DNA of 64,000 bases from Pedobacter fastidiosus (GCF_014306625.1 NZ_JACRYL010000007.1:205850-269849), one strand, 5' to 3'; shown: positions 18,112 to 27,114, counted from the first letter of the stretch. Notes: a model not told the origin generated them from the letters alone. Made by a program: numbers and translations.

Positions 18112-18381
18112 TTAATAATTTATGTTAACGTTGTGAACCGGACCATCTCCCTGAACCGTTGGTTTGTACCATTGATTATCAATCGGTACTATTGGCGAAA
18201 AGTTGTTGCCAAAACCCTCAAATCTGTTCGCAAAATGGCGACGTCCTCCGCCTCTAAAAATCATCTTGAATACAAAACCGATGATCATTACGGCGAAGAT
18301 AAATTTGAATATAAATGGTATGAAGAAAGCGACTGCACCAAGTACAATCCCGAATCCTATTGATTTTAATATCTGTTTCAT
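18112..18381 (-). CDS. small membrane protein, hypothetical
   Basis: An 89-residue protein with two closely spaced hydrophobic segments between residues 8 and 42 (GIVLGAVAFFIPFIFKFIF, VMIIGFVFKMIF), an Arg/Gly-rich turn (RGGGRRHF) and a polar tail. No family recognised. It is the first gene of a tight minus-strand cluster ending in hsp20, so it may be part of an envelope or heat-stress unit; that is inferred from position only. Confidence 0.65.
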   Translation of the reverse strand: MKQILKSIGFGIVLGAVAFFIPFIFKFIFAVMIIGFVFKMIFRGGGRRHFANRFEGFGNNFSPIVPIDNQWYKPTVQGDGPVHNVNINY

Positions 18382-18511
18382 TTTTAATTTCTTGTTATTT
18401 AATAGAGTAGACGGCGGAAGTTTATTTTTACTTTAAACTTTTTGAAAAATGTTTTTAACCAGCTTAAAAACCTAAGAATATGCGTTATTGGGGCGAATTG
18501 GCTAAGCATTT

Positions 18512-18596
18512 CGTCATGCTGAATTTATTTCAGCATCTTTCATGCTAAACCGCCTTGCTATATAAAAACTCTGAAAGAAGTTCAGCGAGATGACCG
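18512..18596. repeat. dispersed structured repeat (GTCAT...ATGAC type)
   Basis: Outer arms GTCAT (18513) and ATGAC (18590), inner CTGAA/TTCAG pairs, and an internal local hairpin around GCTGAATTTATTTCAGC. Similar elements are at 32466-32537, 44872-44949 and 48604-48715; a half copy lies near 19896. Confidence 0.55.
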
Positions 18597-18736
18597 TTCC
18601 ACGTCAAATAATACAAACTAAATCCAATCATTAATTAAACTCAAGTTTATATGAACTTAAATTCCTTATATGGTAAAAAATAAACCATAATAGACATATA
18701 AGAAAATATAAGCTCGATGTTCAAACAATAAAAGTT

Positions 18737-18765
18737 ATAAAAAAAGCCAGCTGAAAAGCTGGCTT
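18737..18765 (-). terminator. rho-independent terminator
   Basis: A perfect 9-bp stem, AAGCCAGCT (18744-18752) with AGCTGGCTT (18757-18765), a GAAA tetraloop and an A-run on the plus strand (U-run for minus-strand transcripts). It lies directly after the 115-residue membrane protein gene. Confidence 0.8.
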
Positions 18766-18769
18766 AAAA

Positions 18770-19117
18770 TTATTCCTTATTCCGATGGCCCCAACCGCCA
18801 CACCTCCGTTTATACTCCTCCTTAAACTTTGCTCGTTGCTCCTCATTCATACTATGCCACTTCGAGCGCATACCCATCGCCTTTTCACGGAAACGATTAT
18901 TACCGCCACCACCTTTATTAAAATTGCCAAAAAGCAATCGGCATAAAACCAAAAGCCCAAGTGCCTGCCAGAAATTTAATCTCCCACAGTGCGTAACTTC
19001 AGGTAAAATCCAATTCCATAAATACATTACAACAAAGCCCAAAGCTGTAGCAATTAGCGCTACAACCGGGATAAAGAAAATGAATTTTTTGCCTTTACTA
19101 AACTTTCTGTTCATCAT
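18770..19117 (-). CDS. small membrane protein co-encoded with ECF sigma factor
   Basis: A 115-residue protein with two hydrophobic segments (about 12-33 and 48-64), a Gly-rich turn (FNKGGGGNNRF) and a basic helical tail 'WHSMNEEQRAKFKEEYKRRC'. It starts 11 bp after the ECF sigma gene and shares its terminator. Small membrane proteins placed like this often regulate their sigma factor, so it may be a non-classical anti-sigma factor; no zinc-binding HxxxCxxC motif is present. No named family recognised. Confidence 0.65.
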   Translation of the reverse strand: MMNRKFSKGKKFIFFIPVVALIATALGFVVMYLWNWILPEVTHCGRLNFWQALGLLVLCRLLFGNFNKGGGGNNRFREKAMGMRSKWHSMNEEQRAKFKEEYKRRCGGWGHRNKE

Positions 19118-19128
19118 TTTCAGCTCAA

Positions 19129-19680
19129 TTAATAGTTAATAAATTCTTGATATAAATTTTGTAAACGATTCCGCAAATGTTTCACTGCGTAACCCTTTCT
19201 TGATATTAAAGTTTTAATGTTTTCGCCCGTTTCATCGGCAATTTCTTGGAAAGTTCTGTCTTCCAATTCATTCTGAACGAAAATATATCGCTGATTTTCG
19301 GGCAATTCTTCCAAGGCTAAAAATAGCTGGTCCCAAAAAAGCTTCTTTAAACTTTCTTCCTCAGGCGAAAAAGATTCTGCCAATAAAATCTCTCTGAAAT
19401 TGATTTCACCATCTTCATCCTCGTAGCTTAAATCCTCAATAAGCACATCCTTTTGCTTGCGATATTTGTCCGTAATCTTATTCCGAGCTACCCGATACAG
19501 CCATCCGCTAATCTGTTCGATGGTTCCAGCCTCAGGCTGATTGCTCAATTGGTACCACACATCCTGCAAAATATCTTCCGCGTCCTCATCCGTATTCACC
19601 CGCCCGCGGATGAAACTGAATAAGCGTTTACCATAATTGGCAACCGTAGAAATTATATTTTGGTGTTCGTTTGTCGGCAA
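19129..19680 (-). CDS. RNA polymerase sigma factor, ECF (sigma-70 region 2/4) family
   Basis: A 183-residue sigma factor. Region 2 covers about residues 10-80 (DEDAEDILQDVWYQLSNQ; ISGWLYRVARNKITDKYRK). Region 4 covers about 120-175 (LEELPENQRYIFVQNELEDR, TFQEIADETG). The frame opens with a TTG at 19680; there is no in-frame ATG upstream before a stop and none early downstream, so TTG is the likely start. Its neighbour 11 bp downstream is a small membrane protein that may be its regulator. The regulon is unknown. Confidence 0.9.
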   Translation of the reverse strand: MPTNEHQNIISTVANYGKRLFSFIRGRVNTDEDAEDILQDVWYQLSNQPEAGTIEQISGWLYRVARNKITDKYRKQKDVLIEDLSYEDEDGEINFREILLAESFSPEEESLKKLFWDQLFLALEELPENQRYIFVQNELEDRTFQEIADETGENIKTLISRKGYAVKHLRNRLQNLYQEFINY

Positions 19681-20131
19681 AATTTTCGTTTAATAAAGCT
19701 GTAAACGGATGAAGCTCAATATTACTTTAAATTTTCTGAAGTTTTTTTATGCCTTGCGAAGTTTGGGTGGAATATGTTGAGGGAAAACTTGGTTAATTTC
19801 TTAATTTTTTGAAAATGAAAGGCACGAATTTTTGGCGGAATTTAGCCCTGCTTTTCATTCCAATCTTTTTTAAACTTCTGTCATGCTCCTTTTATCGTCA
19901 TTGCGAGGAGGAACGACGTGGCAATCTTTTTCGTTACCGACAACAAAAAGTATTTCCACTGCAATCAGGTTTAAATAACAAAAAACAGTATAAGAAACTT
20001 GGGTTGCAAATTGCATACTTGGCGCCCAACATTCCCCTCTTGAGGGGTGCCTGCAAGGCGAGGTGGTTTTTTTTCGCATCAGACTTTCGAGGTTACAGCC
20101 TCGACTAGCCCTAAAACTTCTAAAGTTAATA
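19681..20131. other. 451-bp intergenic region with repeat fragments
   Basis: I see no supportable gene. It holds a half copy of a dispersed repeat at 19896-19933 (CGTCATTGCGAGGAGGAACG and following) whose matching right half is missing, and a CCCCTC-TT-GAGGGG hairpin at 20034-20047 embedded in a segment of the kind often repeated in Bacteroidota intergenic DNA. Open frames here are short and repeat-derived. Confidence 0.5.
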
Positions 20132-21067
20132 TTACTTCAAAGTCCCCGTTGGGTTGGTTCCCTTATCTACAACTAGGTTACTATTACCACTTAAATCAGA
20201 AACGTAAATCTTATTTTGAATGTAAGGTTTTTCGGAACCGCTATAAAAAATGCGATCATCGGCAGTTACAAAAACATAAGGAACATTCATGCCTTTTGGC
20301 GAAATTCTATCTACTTTCTTGCTGGCTAAATCTAAAATATACACTGCTTCACTCGGACCAGTCAATCCATCTAAAACATCTGTATTACCAGCATTAAAAA
20401 TTAATTTCTGACCATCTTTAGTATAAAAGAAACGATTACTGTTTGCAATGGTAAACTCTTTACCAATTAAGCTAGCAATAGATTTTGCATCAATTAATTT
20501 TCCCGAAATATCAAAAGTATAAATGTTTGTCAAATCCTGCCCGATGAGTTCTTTTTCATTTTTCCAAGTTGGTGCATAAACATTAATTTTCGATGCGCTA
20601 TCCAACATCTCATAGCCCGTATTATCGGTTTTGATAACACCAATCTTCCACAGGTTTTTACCGTTGAAAATATTAAATGCAATTGCATTTCCGCTTGGCG
20701 ACCAAACCGCTTGGTAATAATTTCCGTTATTTACTTGTAATTGCAACTGACTTTTATTCTCCATATCAGCAACCCAAATGGTTCTATGTCCGGCAGTATC
20801 ATTTACAGTGTAAGCCAATTTATTACCATCGGGCGAAATGGCTGGGTCGGTTGCGCCACCAAACGAAATCTGTTTCATGGTGTCGATACTTGTTGCCACA
20901 ATTTTGCTTCCATCCTGATAGGCCAGAGCAAAGTTTTTATTGCTTAAAGAAACGGTATCTAAAACGGCTTTGGGGCTTTCTTCGTCAGATTTATTGTTGC
21001 TACAAGAAATAATAAGCGCTAAGCAAGGAATTAGAATAGAAATGATTTTACTGCTGATTTTAGTCAT
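20132..21067 (-). CDS. PD40/WD40-like beta-propeller lipoprotein (TolB-like)
   Basis: A 311-residue predicted lipoprotein with lipobox cysteine 22 (LALIISC), then repeated blades of the PD40 type: 'DPAISPDGNKLAYTVND', 'QAVWSPSGNAIAFNIFNG', 'APTWKNEKELIG', 'FFYTKDGQKLIFNAG'. These form a beta-propeller, probably in the periplasm, resembling the TolB C-terminal domain but without its N-terminal domain. The start is the ATG at 21067; a TTG two codons upstream is less likely. It stands alone; ligand unknown. Confidence 0.82.
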   Translation of the reverse strand: MTKISSKIISILIPCLALIISCSNNKSDEESPKAVLDTVSLSNKNFALAYQDGSKIVATSIDTMKQISFGGATDPAISPDGNKLAYTVNDTAGHRTIWVADMENKSQLQLQVNNGNYYQAVWSPSGNAIAFNIFNGKNLWKIGVIKTDNTGYEMLDSASKINVYAPTWKNEKELIGQDLTNIYTFDISGKLIDAKSIASLIGKEFTIANSNRFFYTKDGQKLIFNAGNTDVLDGLTGPSEAVYILDLASKKVDRISPKGMNVPYVFVTADDRIFYSGSEKPYIQNKIYVSDLSGNSNLVVDKGTNPTGTLK

Positions 21068-21222
21068 GTACAATTTTACAAATTGTTTTTGTTTTGTACC
21101 ATTCTAAACATCAGGAAATGGCTATATTTTACTTAATAGAAACTTTGCCAAGGTGTTTTGCATAAAAGCCTTAGCAAGAAGCTAAGACTGACAATAATTT
21201 TAAAGACAAATATAAACACCCC

Positions 21223-21251
21223 GTCCTGCGGACACCCCTCTGGAAGAGGGG
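21223..21251. repeat. paired small hairpins of a dispersed intergenic repeat
   Basis: GTCC-TGC-GGAC at 21223-21233 directly followed by CCCCTCT-GGA-AGAGGGG at 21235-21251. The second hairpin resembles the CCCCCTC-CA-GAGGGGG hairpin inside the B modules at 29-30 kb. Confidence 0.45.
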
Positions 21252-21289
21252 AATTGCAAAATGCAGAATTAACATGTCGCTATCAAGAC

Positions 21290-22054
21290 TTAACTCTTTT
21301 TCTTATCGGCATAGCCAAACACTTTCTGCAATAAGGTAGAACTGCGAGAACTGAAATTTCCTCTAATTTTAAGTTCCTCTTTTGCTACCTCCAAGAACAA
21401 ACCATCAATAGCTTTTTGCGTAACGTATTCCGTTAAGTTGGTATTTACAGGCTTAACTAAAGGCAAGCGATTGTACTGCGAAGTTAAATCACTATAGTAT
21501 TTTGTTGCATTAACTTTATTTAAGCTCGTGGTTACAATCGGACTAAATTTCTGCATCAATTGCGAAGTTGTTACTCTTTTAAAATAGGCTGTTGCCGCAT
21601 CGTTATTGCCTAAAAGGATGTTTGTGGCATCGGTTAAAGTCATTTGTTTAATTGCCGAAATAAAAATTGGCTTAGCTTCAGTGGCTGCATCTTCAGCAGC
21701 ACGATTTAAGCTTACGATAACGTTATCACATAGTTTATTCAAGCCGATGCTTCGTAGTGTTTTCTCTACTTTTTGTGCTTCGGGTGGCATTAAAATCTTT
21801 ACTGCTAAATTGCCTAAAAAGCCATCCTTAACAGATAATCTATCTGCACCAGCAGAAACTCCAATTTGTAAGGCTTCTTTAATGCCTTGTCCAATTTCTA
21901 AAGTAGATGGCGTACCTGTTGCGCTTGTTGTAGTTGCGCCTTGTTTTTCGGTGATTTTTTTAAAAATGTTGCTCAATTTTATTTGAGCTTGAACATTTAG
22001 GGTTGTAAATAATATTAATGCTAGGGATGCAGATAAAATATTAATTTTCTTCAT
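21290..22054 (-). CDS. DUF4197 domain protein, secreted
   Basis: A 254-residue protein with a signal peptide ending near NVQAQ, then the alpha-helical DUF4197 domain: 'GIKEALQIGVSAGADRLSVKDGFLGN' (in part), 'ILMPPEAQKVEKTLRSIG', 'LTDATNILLGNNDAATAYFK' and 'PLVKPVNTNLTEYVTQKAIDGLF'. Family function is unknown; members are periplasmic or surface proteins. Its start overlaps the end of the upstream von Willebrand protein gene by 14 bp, so the two are translationally linked. Confidence 0.85.
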   Translation of the reverse strand: MKKINILSASLALILFTTLNVQAQIKLSNIFKKITEKQGATTTSATGTPSTLEIGQGIKEALQIGVSAGADRLSVKDGFLGNLAVKILMPPEAQKVEKTLRSIGLNKLCDNVIVSLNRAAEDAATEAKPIFISAIKQMTLTDATNILLGNNDAATAYFKRVTTSQLMQKFSPIVTTSLNKVNATKYYSDLTSQYNRLPLVKPVNTNLTEYVTQKAIDGLFLEVAKEELKIRGNFSSRSSTLLQKVFGYADKKKS

Positions 22055-23951
22055 TCATTATGAGTTTATCTTTTATGCTTAGCAAATCCTTTGCCATTAG
22101 TTTGGCCGATTTTACTAAACTTAAAAATTCTGATCGATAACCTTCTTTATCTTTGCCTTTTGCGTTTTCGGCCAAGGTGATTACCTGCTCAAAGGTAGCA
22201 TTTTGTTTAAAAGAAGACTTCCTCAAAATCATCCCAAATTCTGCAACGGCAGCAGCAAACCTAAAGTTATCGCTAGTGGCGTTAAAACCTAGAGTATTAT
22301 CATTAATTCCCTTAACCAATAATTTGCTTTTATTGCCAGATGGCTCTTTATAGCGAAGTTTAACTGTTAATATTTCCTCAGAATCTGCAGATTTTACTTT
22401 GCTAGTTTTTTGATATTTTAAATCATCAACCGAGCCTGATAAATCGTCTTTTATGCCAATGGGAATAATTTCATAAAGTGCAGTAACTGTATGACCCGAT
22501 CCAATTTCACCGGCATCTTTTTTATCATCGTTAAAATCTTCCTTATTTAATAAACGATTTTCATATCCAATTAAACGGTACGATTGCACTTTAGCGGGGT
22601 TAAACTCTATTTGCAATTTAACATCCTTTGCAACTGTAAATAGAGTCCCTCCAAATTCGTTAACCAAAACTTTTCTGGCTTCTGTTAGATTATCGATATA
22701 AGCATAATTTCCATTTCCTTTGTCGGCAAGAATCTCCATTTTACTGTCTTTGTAATTGCCCATTCCATAACCCAGAACGGTTAAAAAAACACCACTTTTC
22801 CTTTTCTCCTCAATTAACTTCTGCATCTCCAAATCGCTATTAGCGCCTACATTAAAATCTCCATCTGTTGCTAAAATAACTCGATTATTACCGCCCTTAA
22901 CAAAGTTCTCGCCAGCAATTTTATAAGCAAGTTCAATCCCTTCGCCACCTGCTGTAGATCCACCTGCGCTTAATTTGTCAAGCGCATCTTTAATTTTGGT
23001 TTTTTCATCACCATTGGTTGCGGGCAGAACAACGCCAGAGTTGCCCGCATAAACTACAATCGCAACTTTATCTTTTGCTCTTAATTGATCTGTTAAAAGC
23101 TTAAAAGAAGAAACGAGCAAAGGCAACTTATTTGGATTATTCATTGATCCCGAAACATCTATAAGAAAAACTAAGTTGGAGGCCGGCAAATTATCTGTTG
23201 GAATTGTTTTTGCCTGCAATCCAATTTGAACAAGTTTATGTTGATTGTTCCAAGGAGCCGGAGCAATTTCTGTAATAATGTTTACCGGGTCGTTACCTTT
23301 TGGCTGCTCGTAGTCGTAATCGAAATAATTAATCATTTCCTCAATTCTAACGGCATCAACGGGCGGAAGATTACCACCGTTTATAAACCTTCTTACATTG
23401 GTGTACGAGGCAGCATCAACATCTATAGAAAATGTTGAAAGTGGATCGTTTTTGGCTTCATGAAAAGTATTTTCATTAATTGCAGAATAACTTTCATCAT
23501 TTCGAGTAACAAGGCTTTTGGATCTTTTAGCTCTACCTATAGATAAACCAGGTAAACTCCCTTGCAATGCCGATGAAACTGAAGAAGAGGATACAGAACC
23601 CGTCATATCAACCTTTCTTTGTGACCCATACCCTGCCACTATAACTTCAGAAAGCGATTTGGAATCTGGAATTAGATTGATAGAAATTTTATTGCCTTTT
23701 CCAATTTTAACAAACTGGTTGACATAGCCAATATAAGAAACCCGAAGTTCGGTATCTTTATTCGTTACAGTAATGCTAAATTCGCCTTTAATATTAGTGG
23801 CAACAACTTGTTTGCTATTATTGGTTGCTACTGCAGCCCCAGGCAGAACAGTTGCACCATCTGTAACAATTCCTGTAATTATTCGTGTTGTGGCTGGTTT
23901 GAAACTTACTAAAAAAACCAATGCAATTAAGGATAAAAATAACTTTTTCAT
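22041..23951 (-). CDS. von Willebrand factor A domain protein with SusC-like N-terminal extension (YfbK type)
   Basis: A 636-residue exported protein. Signal peptide; carboxypeptidase-like regulatory domain at about 24-95; then 'LSEVIVAGYGSQRKVDMTGS', which copies the start of a SusC plug, but no plug or barrel follows. Next come a vWF_A N-terminal region (YSAINENTFHEAKNDPLSTF) and a vWA domain at about 255-430 with the MIDAS motif DVSGS. The C-terminus is a DUF3520-type domain. It is divergent from an ECF sigma/anti-sigma pair and overlaps the DUF4197 gene. It probably mediates metal-dependent protein contacts at the envelope; partner unknown. Confidence 0.88.
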   Translation of the reverse strand: MKKLFLSLIALVFLVSFKPATTRIITGIVTDGATVLPGAAVATNNSKQVVATNIKGEFSITVTNKDTELRVSYIGYVNQFVKIGKGNKISINLIPDSKSLSEVIVAGYGSQRKVDMTGSVSSSSVSSALQGSLPGLSIGRAKRSKSLVTRNDESYSAINENTFHEAKNDPLSTFSIDVDAASYTNVRRFINGGNLPPVDAVRIEEMINYFDYDYEQPKGNDPVNIITEIAPAPWNNQHKLVQIGLQAKTIPTDNLPASNLVFLIDVSGSMNNPNKLPLLVSSFKLLTDQLRAKDKVAIVVYAGNSGVVLPATNGDEKTKIKDALDKLSAGGSTAGGEGIELAYKIAGENFVKGGNNRVILATDGDFNVGANSDLEMQKLIEEKRKSGVFLTVLGYGMGNYKDSKMEILADKGNGNYAYIDNLTEARKVLVNEFGGTLFTVAKDVKLQIEFNPAKVQSYRLIGYENRLLNKEDFNDDKKDAGEIGSGHTVTALYEIIPIGIKDDLSGSVDDLKYQKTSKVKSADSEEILTVKLRYKEPSGNKSKLLVKGINDNTLGFNATSDNFRFAAAVAEFGMILRKSSFKQNATFEQVITLAENAKGKDKEGYRSEFLSLVKSAKLMAKDLLSIKDKLIMNEEN

Positions 23952-24056
23952 AATCTTTAATTTTTAAGGATGATGTAGTTAGTCAAGCTTTTCCATATCG
24001 ATACTCAAAAATATTTTTTATACTTGGGGGATAATTCGAAATAGCTACCCAATTTT

Positions 24057-24635
24057 TTGAAGTTTATAAAAAATACAGCTGGAAATAACCAGAAAGAAGA
24101 TGCAGACCTAATTGCCGAGTATAAAAATACTGGCGATTTAGACTCGTTGGGTACGCTGTACAATAAATACATGCATTTGGTTTTTGGGGTTTGCTTAAAT
24201 TATTTTAAAGATGAGGAGCTGAGCAAAGATGCCGTAATGCAAATTTTCGAGGAGCTGGTAACCAAACTCAAAATACACGAAGTACAAAATTTTAAGAGCT
24301 GGTTGCACGTATTAACGCGAAACCATTGTTTAATGGCTTTAAGGAAATCTGCGAAACAAAATAACGTTTCATTAGATGATACTTTTGTGGAAAACAGTGA
24401 GTTTGTGCATCTAGATATCGACAACACAAAAGAAACGCAGCTTACCATAATGGAAAAGTGCATGGAAACTTTGCCCGAAGAACAGCGAAAAAGTGTAGAT
24501 TTATTTTATTTACAAGAGAAATGCTATAAAGAAGTGGCCGATTTAACAGGCTACGACATGCTTAAAGTAAAAAGCTACATCCAAAATGGTAAGCGGAATT
24601 TGAAGATTTGTATAGAGAAAAACAATAGTGAATAA
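24057..24635 (+). CDS. RNA polymerase sigma factor, ECF family
   Basis: A 192-residue sigma factor. Region 2 covers about residues 25-95 (LGTLYNKYMHLVFGVCLNYF, then SWLHVLTRNHCLMALRK). Region 4 covers about 125-185 (METLPEEQRKSVDLFYLQ; YKEVADLTGYDMLKVKSYIQ). The frame begins with TTG at 24057; the first internal ATG (residue 42) would remove part of region 2, so TTG is favoured. A near-consensus -7 box TATACTTG is at 24019-24026. Its last 8 bp overlap the next gene, a likely membrane anti-sigma protein. Confidence 0.9.
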   Translation: MKFIKNTAGNNQKEDADLIAEYKNTGDLDSLGTLYNKYMHLVFGVCLNYFKDEELSKDAVMQIFEELVTKLKIHEVQNFKSWLHVLTRNHCLMALRKSAKQNNVSLDDTFVENSEFVHLDIDNTKETQLTIMEKCMETLPEEQRKSVDLFYLQEKCYKEVADLTGYDMLKVKSYIQNGKRNLKICIEKNNSE

Positions 24636-26265
24636 GGATTGGTTAGATATTGATGTGCTGGAAGATTACCTAGATGGTAAACTTGATGCCAAAGGTATGC
24701 ACTTTGTAGAGCGTCAGGCTTTAGATGATCCTTTTGTTGCCGAAGCATTGGAAGGTTTACGCCAATCGCCTAAACGCAAGGAGAATATTTCTATTCTTCA
24801 AAAACAATTGCATCAGCGAATTGCAAGTCAGCCCATTAAGCGCAAAATGTGGGGCATTACTACCCAGCGTTTAAGTATTGCAGCTACCGCTACTGTTGCT
24901 TTTATTGCCGTAAGCATTTTGTTTTTTATGCGAGAAACCAATCGCAAAAATGCAGAAATCGCTCAGCGTAGAGCAAAAGGTGTAATTGTAAATTTGGATA
25001 CCAATACGTCAATTGCTTCAAATAAACCTAAGCAAGAAGATACGCAGTTAAATGCAAATGAAAGTATTAAGTCTGCCTTAATCAATAAGGCCGTTGTTGA
25101 TGCAAAAACAGGCGATTTTGCAAAAAACTCCAAATCTATTCCTCCACCTAGTAATGCAGAATTTAAAGGAAGCGCCTACGCATACAATAGATCATCAGAA
25201 CCAGAAATAGCTAAAAATCAGGTAGCACCTGTAGTTATGCAGAAGACAGAAGCTTCGAGTACTCTGCGACAAGAAATTGAAGTGCCTGGAGCAATAGCTG
25301 CATTAGCTACCCCCACAACAGACAACAAAATTATTAGCGGAAGGGTTGTTTCGGAGATTGATGGACAGCCGTTGCCGGGAGCCAGTATTAAAGTTGCAGG
25401 CTTAAATAAAGGAGTTACTTCGGATAAGGATGGATTTTTCAGTCTTGCAATTGACAGCACAAAAGCAAAAAATCTTTCCGTTAATTATCTCGGTTACGAA
25501 AATACCATCGCCTCTATTGATCATCAAAAGAATCTTAAAATTGCGCTTAAAGAGGATCAAAATTCCTTAAATGAAGTTGTGGTTACCAATTATGGAAAAG
25601 CTAAAAATGCTGCGGCAGCTTCAGCTCCAACCAATGCATCGAATAAAATTGTTTATAGCGGCAATGTTGTGGCTCAAAATGGTGCTCCGGTAAAGGGTGC
25701 AATTGTTAAGGTAGCCGGAAGTAAAACCACAACCACAACAGATTCCAAAGGCGCATTTTCTTTGCCGGTTGATAGTAGTTTTAAAAATAAGGATATTCTG
25801 GTTAAAGCAGATGGTTACAATGATGTAGCACTTTCTGCAGCCTCAGATCCAAACAGGATTAGAATGGCTTTAACTGGCGATAAATCGATCAATGAGATTG
25901 TGGCAGTTATGGGATCTAACGGCCAGAAAAAGGAAAATATCCCTGCGCCTAAAATTGCACTTCGGGCGGTTGAAAATCTCAACGGAAAATCTGCTATCGA
26001 AGCTACTAAACCTATTCCTGTTTCTACAATTAACTACGAGCAATATTTAGAAAACAATAATAAATTGTTTAATCCGAAAGGACCAGCGCAGTACGTTAAA
26101 ATTAGTTTTAGAGTTAAAAAGAACGGACGGCCAACTGAATTTAAAATTGTTAAAAGCCAAAGCAAACAGGCTGATGCTGAAGCAAAAAGATTAATCGAAA
26201 CTGGCCCAGATTGGGTTTTGCCGAAAAAAGGTACTGATAAGGTTGAGATGAACGTTAAGTTTTAG
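24628..26265 (+). CDS. membrane anti-sigma-like protein with two carboxypeptidase-regulatory domains and a TonB C-terminal domain
   Basis: A 545-residue protein starting at GTG, overlapping the sigma gene by 8 bp. Residues 1-75 resemble a cytosolic anti-sigma N-terminus (EDYLDGKLDAKGMHFVERQA). One transmembrane helix lies near 83-103 (LSIAATATVAFIAVSILFF). The periplasmic part carries two carboxypeptidase-like regulatory domains (about 230-310 and 345-415), each followed by a SusC-like connector (SLNEVVVTNYGKAK in the first). The C-terminus (KISFRVKKNGRPTEFKIVKS...) is a TonB_C fold. Coupling to the ECF gene supports an anti-sigma role; the periplasmic domains could sense or contact the divergently encoded vWA protein. 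Confidence 0.85.
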   Translation: MNKDWLDIDVLEDYLDGKLDAKGMHFVERQALDDPFVAEALEGLRQSPKRKENISILQKQLHQRIASQPIKRKMWGITTQRLSIAATATVAFIAVSILFFMRETNRKNAEIAQRRAKGVIVNLDTNTSIASNKPKQEDTQLNANESIKSALINKAVVDAKTGDFAKNSKSIPPPSNAEFKGSAYAYNRSSEPEIAKNQVAPVVMQKTEASSTLRQEIEVPGAIAALATPTTDNKIISGRVVSEIDGQPLPGASIKVAGLNKGVTSDKDGFFSLAIDSTKAKNLSVNYLGYENTIASIDHQKNLKIALKEDQNSLNEVVVTNYGKAKNAAAASAPTNASNKIVYSGNVVAQNGAPVKGAIVKVAGSKTTTTTDSKGAFSLPVDSSFKNKDILVKADGYNDVALSAASDPNRIRMALTGDKSINEIVAVMGSNGQKKENIPAPKIALRAVENLNGKSAIEATKPIPVSTINYEQYLENNNKLFNPKGPAQYVKISFRVKKNGRPTEFKIVKSQSKQADAEAKRLIETGPDWVLPKKGTDKVEMNVKF

Positions 26266-26410
26266 TTCCTCCATTTAATCAAATCCATTCATAAATTTTT
26301 TCATCACTTATAAAATGCTTATCCATTATAAGTTGGTTAAAGCGAAAATTTCCATAAACTAACTGAGATGTCTTTTCAGGCAAATTAGCCACAGTGATTA
26401 CTTAAATTCC

Positions 26411-27025
26411 ATGTACAAACTACCATATTTTACAACAGATAATCAAGATGAAATTCTTGATTTTATGCATAAAAACACATTCGTAACTTTAGTTGGTTTT
26501 GATGGCGAATTTCCTGTTGCTACCCAAGTGCCAATTAAAACAATTGTTGAAGGCGAAACCATAAAACTTATTGGTCACATCATGACAAAAACCAACCATT
26601 GCAAAGCTTTTGAACAAAGGCCAAATGTGTTGGCTATTTTCACAGGTGCACATGCTTACATCAGTGCATCTATTTACGAACAACCCGCATCTGCCTCAAC
26701 TTGGAATTATAAAACCGTTCAAGCAAAAGGGATAATTAGGTTATTATCCTCTGAAGAAACTTATCAGGTTATTAAAGATCTGACTAACAAATATGAAGAC
26801 CCAGAAACTAGTCCTGCTGCGTTTAATAGAATGGATAAAGCATATATTCAGAAACATTTAAAAGCCATCACAGGATTTGAGATTTTAGTTACGCAAGTGG
26901 ATCATGTATTTAAGATGAGCCAAAACCATTCAGCTAAAAACAAAAAAAGTATTGTTGAGCATTTGGAGAAAACGGGTGATGTTTTGTCGCAAGAAGTTGC
27001 AGAAGACATGAAGCGAAATTTATAG
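26411..27025 (+). CDS. PaiB-like FMN-binding negative transcriptional regulator family protein
   Basis: A 204-residue soluble protein of the PaiB/FMN_bind_2 family, a split-barrel flavin-binding fold. Visible signatures are MYKLPYFTTDNQDEILDFMH at the N-terminus, 'FPVATQVPIKT', 'LIGHIMTKTNHCKAFE' and 'VLAIFTGAHAYISASIYE' followed by 'TWNYKTVQAKG'. In Bacillus, PaiB affects sporulation and degradative enzymes, but most homologues probably bind flavin and have no proven regulatory role. It is a single gene with no obvious partner. Confidence 0.87.
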   Translation: MYKLPYFTTDNQDEILDFMHKNTFVTLVGFDGEFPVATQVPIKTIVEGETIKLIGHIMTKTNHCKAFEQRPNVLAIFTGAHAYISASIYEQPASASTWNYKTVQAKGIIRLLSSEETYQVIKDLTNKYEDPETSPAAFNRMDKAYIQKHLKAITGFEILVTQVDHVFKMSQNHSAKNKKSIVEHLEKTGDVLSQEVAEDMKRNL

Positions 27026-27114
27026 TTCTTTTATACCCTATGATTTAATTTAAAAAAACTTGCGAAGTCTTTCCCACACTTTTTGCCCTTACGATTTCGC
27101 GAGTTAAACCAATC

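Larger units (their letters stand above)
18382..18769. other. 388-bp intergenic region with two repeat fragments and a terminator
   Basis: No convincing gene. It contains a structured dispersed repeat at 18512-18596, a short segment at 18692-18715 whose reverse complement matches the first 24 bp of repeat module A from the 29-30 kb array, and a terminator at 18737-18765 for the gene starting at 19117. Confidence 0.6.

Noticed and set aside
19809..20397. Plus-strand frames over the intergenic repeats and the PD40 gene
   Set aside because: They consist of dispersed repeat sequence and antisense of the lipoprotein gene, with no family resemblance.
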